Assembly: GCF_009789195.1 (NCBI RefSeq)
Contig: NZ_WSTC01000017.1
Span: forward strand, 62,001 to 126,000
Length of the DNA: 64,000 nt
Reading direction: 5' to 3'
Source of the DNA: Paenibacillus sp. MMS18-CY102
GTDB lineage: Bacteria; Bacillota; Bacilli; Paenibacillales; Paenibacillaceae
The notes below the pieces were generated by a model, which was given only the letters and a program-made list of their open reading frames with translations, searched no databases and was not told the origin of the DNA. Shown here piece after piece: positions 32,375 through 41,504 of this stretch; position 1 is the stretch's first letter, and each line of letters starts with the position of its first letter. The position numbers and the translations under genes are program-made.

Positions 32375-33979
32375 ATGAACCGACTGTTTAGAGGCATCGG
32401 GATGATACTTGCCACTGCCACGCTGCTGGTAAGCCTCTCGCCGCCTATCGCTTCGCACGCTGCAGAGAAGCCGCGACTGCTGAAAGAGACGACCATTGAT
32501 TTTTTGGTAGACACGGCAACGTGGAATGCCTATCCGGTTGCGCATACGCGCACGACGGACTACGGGAACGGTTTTGATGTCACAGATGAGTTTCACAAGT
32601 TCCCGAGCCTGAAGATCAAATTGCCAAGCGGTAATCCCGACATTTCGTATTACAACTATATCTATGAGGGCGAACAATGGGATAGCTCGCCTACCGTTCA
32701 CTACTATCCATCAGGCGATCACATCTATTGGACGATCGAGATTAATCGCAAACCGCAGTATATTCGCCAGCTGTACGACTACAATACGAAGACGGCGACA
32801 ATGAAGCTAGTGAAAGAATTTATCACAAAGGAATATGCCGATCAGATCGATGTTTTCCCAGACTTCGGTGCTTATGCGCTCAATAAGTACTACGAAGACA
32901 TAAACGACAGCTACTTGTACGCGATTAGCACTGGCAAATTTTTAGGAAGAATAGATTCTGCCTACGAGCCTTCCTCTAAAGATGACAGTATAAAGGGGCT
33001 CATCTATGATCATAAGCCTGCCGCTAAATCACTTATCGTTAAGCTCGATGTCACCTCTAAGACAGAACCGCCTAAGGGTACAAAAGACTGGTATAGCTAC
33101 TTAGGTGTCTACTACATCCCGACAACATACGAAATGCTGCCAGATGGAAGCAAAAAACCGATCAAAGTTACCGGAAATTCTGTCATGAATTTCGGCGAGG
33201 ATTGGACCTATAAGGTCGGGAACACAAGGTATACCAGCTACTATGATAAAAAGATTAAAGCGTGGCTCATTAGCGCCAAATCAGCCAGAAACAACACGCC
33301 TATAGTGTTCACCCATGCAGGCACAATATCCAAAGTTTCCTTCTCACCAAATAATAAGTATATGATCATAACTGAAATTAAACAGGGCCCTAATCCAAAC
33401 ATCTTCTCCGCAACCTACAGTTATACAACGCAAATAATAGACGCGCCTACAGGCAAAGTGCTTCGCGTGCTGCCAGCCTACTATCGCAAGCATTCCCAGC
33501 ATAGCTACAATTGGAATTATGGCGATGAACTGGTTGAGGTCGAATATAGCGAATATGCACGAAATGGCTATTTGAACCTGTCGACCGGCATGTTCGTTGG
33601 CAAATATGAGGATTGGGCCGAAGGCGTTGCCTCGTATTCCGGCGATTTCAGCGAGCTGTTAAGCCCCGAGCCGGGACGCGAAATTTTAGTGAACGATAAA
33701 ATCAAAGTTAATTTGTCCGCACCTGACCTGTTCCTGTCGGATCATGATTTGTGGTATGTAGGCTTGAAGAGTTTCTCCGACGCGGTAGGTGCAACAATAG
33801 CCACCAACAATCAAACGACAACGATTAGCCTGAATGGGAAGTCATTTAAGGCAGATTCCAAAACGTTAATTAAGTTCCGCGGGCGCATGTTTATCCCGAT
33901 GAAAGATTTCCGTAATCTCGGGCTTAAGATTCAATTGAACGGGCAGGAGAACGTAAGGAAGTATGCGAACGAATACTGA
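32375..33979 (+). CDS. Secreted protein with C-terminal copper-amine-oxidase-N-like domain
   Basis: An exported protein of about 534 residues. The signal peptide ends near ASHAAE (residues 25-30). The middle (about 40-430) consists of repeated strand-rich stretches suggestive of a beta-propeller. The C-terminal 90 residues (ILVNDKIKVN, YVGLKSFSDAVGATI, TTTISLNGKSF, MFIPMKDFRNLGL) match the Cu_amine_oxidN1 domain often found in Paenibacillus surface proteins, where it probably serves wall or ligand binding, not oxidation. GGAG lies eight bases before the ATG at 32375. A hairpin GTAGTA..GAGG/CCTC..TACTAC at 32324-32352 is in the leader. Confidence 0.75.
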   Translation: MNRLFRGIGMILATATLLVSLSPPIASHAAEKPRLLKETTIDFLVDTATWNAYPVAHTRTTDYGNGFDVTDEFHKFPSLKIKLPSGNPDISYYNYIYEGEQWDSSPTVHYYPSGDHIYWTIEINRKPQYIRQLYDYNTKTATMKLVKEFITKEYADQIDVFPDFGAYALNKYYEDINDSYLYAISTGKFLGRIDSAYEPSSKDDSIKGLIYDHKPAAKSLIVKLDVTSKTEPPKGTKDWYSYLGVYYIPTTYEMLPDGSKKPIKVTGNSVMNFGEDWTYKVGNTRYTSYYDKKIKAWLISAKSARNNTPIVFTHAGTISKVSFSPNNKYMIITEIKQGPNPNIFSATYSYTTQIIDAPTGKVLRVLPAYYRKHSQHSYNWNYGDELVEVEYSEYARNGYLNLSTGMFVGKYEDWAEGVASYSGDFSELLSPEPGREILVNDKIKVNLSAPDLFLSDHDLWYVGLKSFSDAVGATIATNNQTTTISLNGKSFKADSKTLIKFRGRMFIPMKDFRNLGLKIQLNGQENVRKYANEY

Positions 33980-34005
33980 GTGGCAGGCTCAATAGAATGA
34001 TATAC

Positions 34006-34043
34006 AAAAGGCAACTCCCAGCGACACGTGGAGTTGCCTTTTT
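34006..34043. terminator. Bidirectional terminator
   Basis: AAAAGGCAACTCC and GGAGTTGCCTTTTT pair around an eleven-base loop, between the convergent secreted-protein and patatin genes. Confidence 0.88.
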
Positions 34044-34065
34044 GCTAATTAAATATACTCGCACC

Positions 34066-35289
34066 TTATAGAGAGAGCTTGGTATGTAATGGAGAAAAAT
34101 TGCTTCGCTTTTGTCCTCGCTTTAATATTTCCGTGGCCTCACTGATGTTATCGCTGAATGGATACACAGGAACGTCATTCCACTTTTGAGCAGGAACAAT
34201 CTCAGGAGCAACTGCTTTCACGGCTAGATCCGTATGAATTGCACCCGACCACATCAGTGAAGCGATCTCAACATCATGGAAAGCATCAAGGTCTGTGCGC
34301 AATCCGCCAATTAAGCCCTCTATCTCCTCGTAGTGCGACGGGTATTCCGGCAGATCGATTAATGATGGCCGATGTTCTTGTTCAGCGTTACGGATTTTGT
34401 TAATCGATCGCCCCAAGATCATTTGAATGCCTTGTTTGTGCGTAAATATGAGCCTTCTTCTCAAATTAACGATTTGGTCAAGGCTAACACTTAGCAGGCG
34501 GGAGTTAAGCTTCAAATAAGACGGGCGATCCTTTAATCCCCATGATTTCTCAGCTGCAGAAGCATCCAATATAATATAAGGCGTGTCATCTTTTAAAATG
34601 CTTTCAGAACCGAGATTGTCATACACCCCGCCATCTGTGAGATATAACAGGTCTGGCGATACTTTAGCATGGGCTGCACAGTATTCGTCTACAAACGTTC
34701 GGCCTTTGCCAGAAAGCTTCAGCGGGGCAAACATCATAGGAAATGCTGCAGAAGCAGCCACTGCAAAAGCAACGGTGATATCATCGATTTCTTTGCTCTG
34801 CCCTAGCAACCCCGCATACATATCCGTCACTTTAAACCTAAACCGCTTAAGCGTATTGAGGCATGTCGCGTTGCAACTCCATTCGGGATACGAGGGCAAA
34901 TCCTTAATTTTCTTGCCTTGAAACAAAGACTCGTCCAGCAGTTTCGGATAGAGGCGGCTAAATCGCGTTCGCGGCAGCTCAGGTTTAAAATGTGATGCTA
35001 GCTCCGTTGTTCTAGGAATAATCGACCTGCGCATAATTTTCTGTCGCAAGTTGCTTTGCCCAAGCCGTTGAAGCGGTCCCGTGACCCGCTGGTCAAAATC
35101 CTCTACGCTTTGGAACTTGCCGCTCGATAACCCCAGCATAATTGCGCCCGCCGTAATGCTTCCACCAGATACAGAGCTGATACTTGAAACTTCATCTGCG
35201 ATCCCTAGCTCTACCAGGCGCCGATAAGCTCCGAGACAGAAGAAAGTGGCGCGAAATCCTCCTCCGGAGAAAGCAAGCTTTAAACTCAT
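34066..35289 (-). CDS. Patatin-like phospholipase
   Basis: A 407-residue patatin-family acyl hydrolase. The oxyanion loop is FSGGGFRA at about 8-15, the nucleophile Ser is in SSVSGGS at about 39-45, and the partner Asp is in DGGVYDNLG near 218. The Ser-Asp dyad is therefore intact and lipase activity on membrane lipids is expected. There is no signal peptide. It stands alone. Patatin domains also appear as effectors in some bacterial defence systems, but no CD-NTase or other partner lies nearby, so a defence role is not supported. Confidence 0.85.
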   Translation of the reverse strand: MSLKLAFSGGGFRATFFCLGAYRRLVELGIADEVSSISSVSGGSITAGAIMLGLSSGKFQSVEDFDQRVTGPLQRLGQSNLRQKIMRRSIIPRTTELASHFKPELPRTRFSRLYPKLLDESLFQGKKIKDLPSYPEWSCNATCLNTLKRFRFKVTDMYAGLLGQSKEIDDITVAFAVAASAAFPMMFAPLKLSGKGRTFVDEYCAAHAKVSPDLLYLTDGGVYDNLGSESILKDDTPYIILDASAAEKSWGLKDRPSYLKLNSRLLSVSLDQIVNLRRRLIFTHKQGIQMILGRSINKIRNAEQEHRPSLIDLPEYPSHYEEIEGLIGGLRTDLDAFHDVEIASLMWSGAIHTDLAVKAVAPEIVPAQKWNDVPVYPFSDNISEATEILKRGQKRSNFSPLHTKLSL

Positions 35290-35398
35290 GCGTTTATCCT
35301 CCTTATCGTTGTAATGCCCAGCCTCTAAAATTCAAATATAGCATTATTTTACCATAACGGTTCCTTCTAATTGCCACCAAATCTATTCGGCAATGCTC

Positions 35399-35440
35399 AA
35401 AAAACACCAAAAGGATGCACAGGCATCCATTGGTGTTTTT
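35399..35440 (-). terminator. Terminator after the PQQ-like repeat gene
   Basis: Strong arms AAAAACACCAA..GGATGC and GCATCC.TTGGTGTTTTT surround an ACAG loop, 20 bases past the stop of the gene ending at 35460. Confidence 0.85.
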
Positions 35441-35459
35441 ACAATCGAATACGTTTCAT

Positions 35460-36518
35460 TTATAACCGCAGGCGTTTAACCGTGGTTTGATCAATTGTGA
35501 TGAACGCCAAATCTTTTGCAAAGAAGTAACTTCCTTTTTGGGGAACATCAACTTTACGTTTGAGCTTTCCTTTTAGATCGTAAATCTCATTGTTAATGAT
35601 AAATCCATCTTTCATGGATTGAATGGTTAAATTAACATGGCTCACGTTACTCTTCTTCCACGTTACTTTCCCGTCTTTTCCGAGCATAATAATGCCTCGT
35701 TCATTCAGGGCATAGAAGATGATATTCCCGTTTGGAAGGGCAACGATGTTATCCGCCTCATTGCGATAGCCTTCCATCTGATACTTCCACTTAATCTTCC
35801 CTTTTCGGTCGTAGGCATAAATGCTACTGTAATCCCATTCCATCGCATCCCGCAACTCGTAAACATAAATCGTTTGCCCATCATCAGAAATAGCTCGTGG
35901 ACTCAAGTCCCTATATCCCTTAGGCATTAAATTAAATAAGTACGTATTGCCATCGTAAATATCAATAGAACCGTTTGCTTTTATCACATGCCATACGCTT
36001 GTGTCGTACTCGAATACGGGTACATCACTTTTATTTTTTAAAATGACATTCTCATCCGGTTTACCGTTAGGGGCAAAGGTGATCACCCTCGGTTCATCTT
36101 CCCGATGAAAGCGAATGCTCTTTCCTCCGGGCAGGAAGCGAAACTCAACTCCCGCTTTTATGGTTTTACTCCAAATCATCTTCCCGTCCAATCCATAGGC
36201 ATACAGTGTGTTTGCCACTTGCAAATATAGTTTATTATCGAGCCCAATTTTGAAGTAAACGACGTTAGCAGCGGGACCAGTAATCGACCATTTTTTCTTC
36301 CCATCAGGGCCAATCGCTTGCAAGAGGTAGTCCTTTTGTTTATATACACCCAGCACATAAACATTTCCGTAACGATCACTATCCGCCTGTTTCCATTGAA
36401 AGTCTTTGGGAAGCGAATACGAGTAGTTGGCGGATGCAGTCGCAGCATCTGTTTGTAGGGGCGCAGCAAACATAGAAAGCAACAATAAACTCATTACAGC
36501 TAACAACCAGTTTCTCAT
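35460..36518 (-). CDS. Secreted beta-propeller protein (PQQ-like repeats)
   Basis: A 352-residue exported protein. The signal peptide (about 1-26, ending TDAATA) is followed by repeated motifs of the form LDGKMIWSKT, DRKGKIKWKYQ, GKDGKVTWKKS and PDGKKKWSITG, which are PQQ-like beta-propeller blades. No catalytic residues can be named. Such proteins bind partners at the surface or assist envelope assembly. It is transcribed alone and ends at the terminator at 35399-35440. Codon use is more A/T-rich than the flanking patatin gene. Confidence 0.75.
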   Translation of the reverse strand: MRNWLLAVMSLLLLSMFAAPLQTDAATASANYSYSLPKDFQWKQADSDRYGNVYVLGVYKQKDYLLQAIGPDGKKKWSITGPAANVVYFKIGLDNKLYLQVANTLYAYGLDGKMIWSKTIKAGVEFRFLPGGKSIRFHREDEPRVITFAPNGKPDENVILKNKSDVPVFEYDTSVWHVIKANGSIDIYDGNTYLFNLMPKGYRDLSPRAISDDGQTIYVYELRDAMEWDYSSIYAYDRKGKIKWKYQMEGYRNEADNIVALPNGNIIFYALNERGIIMLGKDGKVTWKKSNVSHVNLTIQSMKDGFIINNEIYDLKGKLKRKVDVPQKGSYFFAKDLAFITIDQTTVKRLRL

Positions 36519-36635
36519 GTTGAAAATCTCCTTATTATATCCATTTCATGTTATTGTACATAATAAAGAGCGGTAATTTAATAGGATAAAGAAATAAATT
36601 AATAAATTAATCGGTTAATCGAAAAATGCAGAAGA

Positions 36636-38166
36636 ATGGTGGTTATTTTAGCAATGAATCTCAAAATGCCTAGCGTCCTTCAATCTTTCGTGAAATTACT
36701 TACGCCTAAAAAATGGCCAACTTCGAAACGACCACAATTGGTAATGGATACCAACCAAATAGATGAATTCATTTTTCGCAGTTGTGAAGAGATCGGGTCT
36801 ATTCTAAAGACCGAATCTATGCTGGAGTTGGATGCAAAAACAGTGGTGGCCAGATTTCCTGTAGAAGAGAAATCTAAGATTATTTCGATATTACAAAGTA
36901 CACCACTGACACAAAAAGAAGTGGTTGAAGTCGCTGAAATCATACATATGACATACCTAGCATTGAATGATAAAGCTATAAATGATTGCACGGATTTTAT
37001 CCAAGAACATATTAAATCGCGTAATTTAAAGGGTACTGATCATGAATATATCTTTTGTTATGATGAAACCCGTAACGACAGAAAATTTTGGATTAAGGAT
37101 GGCCGCTTCAATATCGATCAATTAGATTCCACTCGAACCCATAAAGATCAATACCTTAATTTTGTAGTTGGCGGTTTCTTATATGATGAAAAAGTATTTG
37201 ATGGGAACTGCGATTCTTTGCTTACAAGATCGTAATCTTATGGCGTTGCTAAAATGGGTATATGAATCAGAAATTTATGTCCATTATTGGAATGTTGACA
37301 TGTTATACATTATTGCTGATGAAATAGCACAAGAGCTTGTGGACGATGAAGCTGCATCCGTTCAAGGTGCGCGGATGTTGCTCGGAGACATGCTTTATCC
37401 AATCATAAAAAAGCAACCCAAACGAATGGCTGCGTTTTTACACCAATATACATACCCGAACGTCAATGAGGAACAGATTCAGGATTTTTGGGAAAGGTGG
37501 ATACTCCTCTTTGATGAGCATGTAAAGCACGCACCCAGTCTCACAAAGTGGTTTTTCGATAAAGTAATTAGAGAGAAACTAGTAGAGTCCAAAAACTTAC
37601 GGAAACAATTTTCTGCCCCTCGTGAAGACTACATCATACTAGAACATTTTCTCTCTTATTATGCCTCACCTCTATTAATATTTTCGAAGTCGTTTCATCT
37701 ATTTGATACCGAATCAGAAATCATGAAACGCTTAGAATCTTCTCAATTTGTACTCGAGAATAAAGCAGTCCAAAACTATAAGTTTATTGAGGATTCTAAG
37801 CTTGATCTTCGGATTCAAATTTGCGATGTCCTGGTTGGATGTTTGAGTTGGTTTTTCACCTTTTTAAAAAATACAAACGAAGCTGCTCTCCTTTCGTTTG
37901 CCCTTTCACTAAATAAAAAGCAAAAAATCAGCCTATCGCTCCTTTGCGAAATTCTCAGAAAATCGTTTGAAAAGAATCCCGCATTTACCTCTTCAATTAA
38001 TAGTGCTACTGAAAGAGAAAACTTGGCGTACATCATGGGAATTTTCTCACTAAAAGATAGCGAGGAACAATTTGTGCACGATGCATCATTTAAGGACGGA
38101 GTCCTTCGATTCTATCAAAGAGAAGATTTTATTGCCCCTATAAAAGAGTTTCTGCAGCGATCCTAA
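36636..38166 (+). pseudogene. AT-rich DUF3800-like gene disrupted by a frameshift
   Basis: Two long overlapping frames look like one gene. The first (36636-37235) includes EYIFCYDETRNDRKFW and YLNFVVGGFLYDEKVF, recalling the DxxG-like start of DUF3800 proteins, an RNase H-like fold. The second (coherent from about 37205 to 38166) continues with LMALLKWVYESEIYVHYWNVD and a long helical region. They are offset by one base near 37205-37235, and a small deletion there is possible. If the frame were restored the protein would be about 500 residues. The DUF3800 link is tentative. The region is markedly A/T-rich, suggesting horizontal acquisition. A sequencing error at one base is an alternative. 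Confidence 0.6.
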
Positions 38167-38523
38167 TTATTTATGATATTCTCCTTTACCGCTCAAAGAA
38201 AGACGGCTCTAAGCCACAGGTGCTGTTCTCAGCATCCATGCGTGGCGCGCAAATTAATAGTCTGTCAATTGTCAACGGCTGGTTATAATGACGGAGAGTT
38301 TAGTTGGGGTAACCCGAGTACCTACGAGATGTATCGCCGCGCTGTAACGCCAAACGGGAGCAGCCCGTTCGGTGCCAAAACGCTACTTCACAAATATTCG
38401 TTCCGTAATTAAATCATGAGGATCGGAGCAAAGCAGGTTTGCCGTTCACAGCGCCAGAACTATGTTTGTGATACACAACTGAAGGATTACAACAGATTAC
38501 AGCATCCTTGGCTCATTTCGTAG
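38167..38523. other. Intergenic region with a beta-propeller gene fragment
   Basis: Between the frameshifted gene and the nrdJ terminator. It contains the coding fragment at 38192-38412; the remaining 110 bases show nothing recognisable. Confidence 0.5.
38192..38412 (+). pseudogene. Fragment of a DUF5050/beta-propeller-type gene
   Basis: The frame beginning RSKKDGSKPQVLFSASMRG ends at a stop after VNGWL. The adjacent frame continues YNDGEFSWGNPSTYEMYRRAV. Joined, they look like one blade of a DUF5050-like (LRP1-type propeller) surface protein, where NGW.YY..DG and YE.YR..T.G are typical. There is no start codon or upstream blade. It is a frameshifted relic, low in length but coherent. Confidence 0.4.
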
Positions 38524-38564
38524 AAAAAGCTCTCAGGCGGCAACCATTCACCTGAGAGCTTTTT
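38524..38564 (-). terminator. Terminator after nrdJ
   Basis: AAAAAGCTCTCAGG and CCTGAGAGCTTTTT form a perfect hairpin with a 13-base loop, nine bases past the nrdJ stop. Confidence 0.9.
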
Positions 38565-38572
38565 CGATCTAA

Positions 38573-41191
38573 TTAATTACAACGGCTATACCCACAATTA
38601 CTGCACGTCTTACATCCCTCAATATTAATCAGCGACGCCGATCCGCATGACGTACACAGGTCGCGCGACGACGACTGTCCTGCATGCACATGCGCGCCAT
38701 TATTCGCTGCCGCCAAAGCAGGCGCAGCCGGAACCGCAACAGCTGGCAATGCTGTTGGCTCCGCATACAGCGCAGCCGCTTCTTCCGCCGTCTCCGCGTG
38801 CGTCTCAAGCGCCTTCGCTACTGCATCCGCGATCGATTCCACGCGATTCGCGCCGAAGCCGATGGCGCCGGATCCGCCAATGCCTTTAAGGTGCTTAACG
38901 AGCAGCTTCACTTTGTTGCCGTGATCGCCATAACGAAGGAACAGCGAGCACACGCGGCCGAGCGCTTCCGCCATCGCGAATACGTCGGAGCCAGCTTTGC
39001 CAACATTAAGGAAGATTTCACTTGGTGTGCCATTCATATCATTAATCGTAATGTACGCCATGCCGAATGGCGTGTTTACTTTATAGGTAGCGCCACGCAG
39101 CACTTGCGGACGGCGCTTGTATTCTTTATCAAATACTTGCTCTTGCTGCGGCGTTACATCCGCATTCAGCGTTGCATTCAGCTCGCCGACTGCTGTCGTT
39201 TCCTCAGCTGCCGCTGTCGCCGTTTCAGCTACTGCTGCTGCCACTTCGTCCTTCTTCTCTTCCTTCGAAGCGGTCGACAACACTTGAACGTCACGGCTGC
39301 CGTCACGATAGATCGTTACGCCTTTGCAACCGAGATCGAATGCAAGCTCATACAGCTCTTTTGTTTCTTCGACGGTAAAGTCGTTCGGCGCATTTGCCGT
39401 TTTGGAAATCGAGCTATCGACCCAGCGTTGGATCGCCGCTTGAACACGGATATGATCCTTCGCCGATAACGACATCGACGTTACATAATAATCCGGCAGC
39501 TCTTGGCCAGGATGCGCATCGATCCACTCTTGCGCGATCGGCACGAGCTGCTTGTCGAAGCCGAGACGGCTTTGGCGGAAGTATTCGAACGCGAAGTACG
39601 GCTCGATGCCTGTAGAAGTCCCAACCATCGTACCCGTGCTGCCTGTTGGCGCTTGCGTCAATACGGTAACGTTGCGTACGCCGCTCTTCATGATCGCATC
39701 GCCCACTTCCGGGTACTCCTCGACCATGTTTTGCATAAATCCGCTTTGCAAATAAGGTTCTGCCTCGAACGCTGGGAACGAGCCTTTCTCGCCTGCAATC
39801 TCGGACGAAGCCAGGTACGATTCTCGTGCGATGAAACCATAAATCTTATCGAGGAACGATAACGATTCAGGTGAACCATAACGGATGCCAAGCTTAATCA
39901 TCAGCTCTGCCAAGCCCATCGTGCCCAGGCCGACGCGGCGTTCGTTTTGTTGGTTCGCTTCATTTTCCGGGAAATGATACGGCGTCTTGTCGATAACATT
40001 ATCGAGGAAGCGCACCGACCAGCGCGTTACGCGGCCGAGCTCGTTCCAGTCCACATCATCTTTGCCCTCATCATAGAACTTGGACAGATTGATTGCGGAT
40101 AGGTTGCAGACGCCCCAAGCTGGCAGCCCTTGTTCGCCGCATGGATTCGTACAAATGATCGGATTGAAGTACCAGCTGTTCGACATCTGGTTGTAGTATT
40201 CCATGAACACAACGCCCGGTTCAGCCGATTTCCAAGCCGATTCGATGATTGTATGCCACACATCGCGGGCACGGACCGTTTTGTAAGGAATAACCGGATG
40301 GCCGTTGGAACGCCATTTTTCCAAATCCCCGTCCCATAGCTCATCATAGCCTGGCGCCTTCGTATCTGGAAAGACGAGCTCCCAATCGAGGTCCTCTTTG
40401 ACTGCCTTCATGAATCCGTTGCTCACACAAACCGACAAGTTCGCATTCGTCACTTGCCCCATCGTTTGCTTAACGGTAATGAAATCGAGGAGATCCGGAT
40501 GCCAGTCATTAATCATAAGCATAAGCGCGCCACGGCGGCTGCCGCCTTGCTCAATCAAGCCTGTCGTGTAGCTGAACAATCCGCCCCATGATACGGCGCC
40601 GCTTGAGGAGCCATTCACGCCTGCAACGATCGCCCGGCGAGGGCGCAAGGATGACAGGTTAATGCCAACGCCGCCGCCACGCGCCATAATTTCAGTCATT
40701 TCCGTGAGCGTCTCCATAATGCCGCCCCGGCTGTCTTTTGGCGAAGGAATAACATAGCAGTTGAACAGCGTGAGCTCTTCGCTAGCGCCTGCTCCAGCCG
40801 CAATTCGTCCGCCCGGCACGAGCTTCCAATCATCGAGAATATAGCGGAACCGTTCTGCCCATTCCTTCCGCTTCTCTTCTTTCTCAACAGATGCCATCGC
40901 GCCAGCGAGGCGATCCCACATTTCTTCCGGCGTTTTCTCAACGGTAAGCGTCAGCTTCTCTACGGACGATTCGATCGTGCCCCCGCTGCGCAGCTTAACC
41001 GTCACGTCGCTGCCGCGGCGTGCGATGACTTCGCCTACTTCCTTGGTCGGGAATTTCGGGTCGTCCTTCGTCAACACCAGTACGACGTCGCCTACCTTCG
41101 TCTCGTTCGTATCCGCATTTTTCCATGCGTAGCGATCCAAAAATATTTTCTCGCTTAGTCCTTCTAATCGATTATTACGCGTCGTCACCAT
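38573..41191 (-). CDS. nrdJ: Adenosylcobalamin-dependent (class II) ribonucleotide reductase
   Basis: Reduces ribonucleotides to deoxyribonucleotides using a coenzyme B12-generated thiyl radical, oxygen-independently, in the cytoplasm. The protein is about 872 residues. The active-site block NPCGEQGLPAWGVCNLSAINL supplies a redox cysteine, the Asn-x-Cys-x-Glu set and the second cysteine. LTQAPTGSTGTM and the GGGVGINLSSLRPR motif are further family signatures. The C-terminal zinc-ribbon-like tail (CTSCGS, then CKTCSNCGYSRC) carries the redox-shuttle cysteines. The start ATG at 41191 lies about ten bases after GGGAGG. It is transcribed alone, with candidate NrdR boxes upstream. Confidence 0.93.
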   Translation of the reverse strand: MVTTRNNRLEGLSEKIFLDRYAWKNADTNETKVGDVVLVLTKDDPKFPTKEVGEVIARRGSDVTVKLRSGGTIESSVEKLTLTVEKTPEEMWDRLAGAMASVEKEEKRKEWAERFRYILDDWKLVPGGRIAAGAGASEELTLFNCYVIPSPKDSRGGIMETLTEMTEIMARGGGVGINLSSLRPRRAIVAGVNGSSSGAVSWGGLFSYTTGLIEQGGSRRGALMLMINDWHPDLLDFITVKQTMGQVTNANLSVCVSNGFMKAVKEDLDWELVFPDTKAPGYDELWDGDLEKWRSNGHPVIPYKTVRARDVWHTIIESAWKSAEPGVVFMEYYNQMSNSWYFNPIICTNPCGEQGLPAWGVCNLSAINLSKFYDEGKDDVDWNELGRVTRWSVRFLDNVIDKTPYHFPENEANQQNERRVGLGTMGLAELMIKLGIRYGSPESLSFLDKIYGFIARESYLASSEIAGEKGSFPAFEAEPYLQSGFMQNMVEEYPEVGDAIMKSGVRNVTVLTQAPTGSTGTMVGTSTGIEPYFAFEYFRQSRLGFDKQLVPIAQEWIDAHPGQELPDYYVTSMSLSAKDHIRVQAAIQRWVDSSISKTANAPNDFTVEETKELYELAFDLGCKGVTIYRDGSRDVQVLSTASKEEKKDEVAAAVAETATAAAEETTAVGELNATLNADVTPQQEQVFDKEYKRRPQVLRGATYKVNTPFGMAYITINDMNGTPSEIFLNVGKAGSDVFAMAEALGRVCSLFLRYGDHGNKVKLLVKHLKGIGGSGAIGFGANRVESIADAVAKALETHAETAEEAAALYAEPTALPAVAVPAAPALAAANNGAHVHAGQSSSRDLCTSCGSASLINIEGCKTCSNCGYSRCN

Positions 41192-41504
41192 CTGCCGACA
41201 ACCTCCCGTTTTCTTGGTTCCGCAGCCCATGAAGTTATCTATATTGTATGATTCTGGTACCATATATTGTGTGCGAATCTCATTATACTATACTAAATAT
41301 AGATATACATCGCCTCTGACCGCTGTTTTCGCCGAAATTCCCCATCCACTGCTTGTAATCCTTCATAATGCTTGTCCATCCTCGTCGAATCTCTGTTTTT
41401 CGCCTCATTCTGTCACACTTGCTTTCTATCTCTTATGTTTTGCCGCACACAAGGCCATACTATGGAAATCACGTCCGCCAAAATGGCAGGAAAGGAGCTC
41501 ATCC
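41192..41504. other. Divergent control region between nrdJ and the SNF2 helicase gene
   Basis: About 310 bases without a gene. It contains candidate NrdR boxes (41257-41305) on the nrdJ side and the AAAGGAG site of the helicase gene at its right end. Confidence 0.6.
41257..41305. promoter_or_regulatory. Candidate NrdR box pair upstream of nrdJ
   Basis: Box at 41257-41272 (GTACCATATATTGTGT) matches the NrdR consensus ACACTATATATTGTGT at 13 of 16 positions. A second, weaker box (41290-41305, about 11 of 16 allowing W) lies 33 bases away start to start, about three helical turns, as is usual for NrdR pairs. NrdR is a zinc/ATP-cone repressor of ribonucleotide reductase genes. Assignment rests on pattern only. 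Confidence 0.45.

Noticed and set aside
34066-35289. Patatin phospholipase as a CBASS-type defence effector
   Set aside because: No cyclase, Cap2/Cap3 or other defence gene lies nearby; the gene is monocistronic with its own terminator.
41234-41249. Additional NrdR-like box (GTTATCTATATTGTAT)
   Set aside because: It matches only about 10 of 16 positions and lies 23 bases from the strong box, off the usual three-turn spacing.
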